Part shown: in pieces, positions 50,686 to 51,977 of the stretch
How positions within the stretch are numbered: the stretch's first letter is position 1
Layout: every line of letters begins with the position of its first letter
Assembly (NCBI GenBank): GCA_007119035.1
Contig: SKQL01000075.1
Coordinates: 1 to 51,977, forward strand
Length of the DNA stretch: 51,977 bases
From: Nitriliruptorales bacterium
GTDB taxonomy: Bacteria; Actinomycetota; Nitriliruptoria; Euzebyales; Egibacteraceae
Direction of reading: 5' to 3'
Translations under genes and position numbers: made by a program
The notes under the pieces: generated by a model
What the model was told of the DNA's origin: nothing
Database searches by the model: none
Seen by the model: the letters and a program-made list of their open reading frames with translations, nothing else

Positions 50686-51977
50686 CTACAGCATCGGCAG
50701 GTAGCGCTCGATCTCGAAGGGAGTCACCTGGGCCCGGTACTCATCCCACTCCACCCGCTTGTTGCGCAGGAAGTACTCGAAGACGTGCTCCCCGAGCGCC
50801 TCCGCGACGAGCTCGGAGTCCTCCATGTCGCGCAGCGCCTCGTCGAGGTTTCGCGGCAGCCGGTCGATGCCAGCCGCCCGCCGCTCGCTGTCGGTCATCT
50901 CGTGGATGTTGTCCTCGGCCTCGAGCGGGAGCTCGTAGTCCTTCTCGATCCCCCGCAGGCCGGCCGCGAGGATCACGCTGAACGCGAGATAGGGATTGCA
51001 GGCGGGGTCGGGTGCCCGGAACTCCAGCCGTGCTGACGCGCCTTTGCGGGGCTTGTACATGGGCACGCGAATCAACGCGGATCGATTGTGGCGACCCCAG
51101 GAGACGAATACCGGAGCCTCGAACCCGGGGATGAGCCGCTTGTAGGAGTTGACCCACTGGCAGCACACCGCGGTGATCTCCCGGGCATGGTGGAGCACAC
51201 CCGCGATGAACTTCTTCGCGGTGGTCGACAGGTGGTAGGGATCCGCGCTGTCGTAGAAGGCGTTCGTGTCACCGTCGAACAGCGATACATGGGTGTGCAT
51301 CGCCGAGCCCCAGTGCTGAGCGAGGGGCTTGGGCATGAACGTCGCGTAGATGCCCCGATGCATCGCGACTTCCTTGATGACGAGGCGGTAGGTCATGAGG
51401 TTGTCGGCCATGGTGAGGCCGTCCGCGTACCGCAGGTCGATCTCGTGCTGGCTGGGAGCGACCTCGTGGTGGGAGTACTCGACGGAGATGCCCATAGCCT
51501 CGAGGGTCTGGATGGCCTGCCGGCGGAAATCCGACTGGACATCCAACGGCGTCAGGTCGAAGTAGCCACCATTGTCGAGCGGTGTGGGGTCGTCGGGGCC
51601 GTTGAAGAGGAAGAACTCCATCTCCGGGTGGATGTAGAACGAGAAGCCCATCTCCTTCGCCTTCGCCATGTTGCGCCGAAGCACGTGGCGAGGGTCCGCG
51701 GCGAAGGGCTCCCCCTCGGGCGTCATGATGTCGCAGAACATCCGGGCGACGCCCGCCTCCTCCCCTTTCCACGGGAGCACCTGGAACGTGGAGGCATCGG
51801 GAATCGCGAGCATGTCGGACTCCTGCACCCGCGCGAAGCCGTCCACTGCAGAGCCGTCGAAGCCGATGCCCTCGGTGAACGCGCCCTCGAGCTCTGCCGT
51901 CGTGATCGCGACGGACTTCAGGAAGCCGAGAACGTCCGTGAACCACAGCCGGATGAAGCGCACATCGCGCTCCTCGA
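50686..51977 (-). CDS. glnA2: Type I glutamine synthetase, GlnA2-like, 5' end outside window
   Basis: EERDVRFIRLWFTDVLGFLKSVAITTAELEGAFTEGIGFDGSAVDGFARVQESDM; GSAMHTHVSLFDGD; ends EYRAQVTPFEIERYLPML. Open past the window edge; lies directly upstream of glnE in the same orientation. Confidence 0.94.
   Translation of the reverse strand, partial: EERDVRFIRLWFTDVLGFLKSVAITTAELEGAFTEGIGFDGSAVDGFARVQESDMLAIPDASTFQVLPWKGEEAGVARMFCDIMTPEGEPFAADPRHVLRRNMAKAKEMGFSFYIHPEMEFFLFNGPDDPTPLDNGGYFDLTPLDVQSDFRRQAIQTLEAMGISVEYSHHEVAPSQHEIDLRYADGLTMADNLMTYRLVIKEVAMHRGIYATFMPKPLAQHWGSAMHTHVSLFDGDTNAFYDSADPYHLSTTAKKFIAGVLHHAREITAVCCQWVNSYKRLIPGFEAPVFVSWGRHNRSALIRVPMYKPRKGASARLEFRAPDPACNPYLAFSVILAAGLRGIEKDYELPLEAEDNIHEMTDSERRAAGIDRLPRNLDEALRDMEDSELVAEALGEHVFEYFLRNKRVEWDEYRAQVTPFEIERYLPML

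Overview
High-GC actinobacterial-looking chromosomal window. Lineage is inferred only from gene content and codon bias. The first ~17 kb is an alpha-glucan/trehalose cluster: glgE (truncated by the window edge), treS, mak, glgB, then proS on the opposite strand, treZ, a GH57/DUF3536-type protein, and treY-glgX on the minus strand. Next come an MFS transporter, a protein with a degenerate GGDEF domain, a PimB-like GT4, an M48 peptidase, a small CxxC protein, a NYN-domain protein, trpD with an upstream receiver-like protein, korAB, erpA, msrA, a YbaK-like protein, glycerate kinase, lpdA, E2, lipB, lipA, an MscS-type channel, glnA1, glnE and glnA2 (truncated by the window edge). The least ordinary part is the ~7.4 kb between glnA1 and glnE. 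It holds a 457-bp segment bounded by perfect 11-bp inverted repeats with a strong intrinsic terminator at one end, several decayed genes, a CWB2-repeat/VanW surface protein, and a 2-hydroxyacid oxidase next to a ThDP decarboxylase-like enzyme. Upstream of glnA1 there is a close match to the GlnR box, with the correct GTnAC-n6-GAAAC-n6 periodicity. Six loci look like decayed or frameshifted genes; in some the ends survive but the core is deleted. No rRNA, tRNA, CRISPR array or intact transposase was recognised. All family assignments come from reading motifs by eye; no database search was run.
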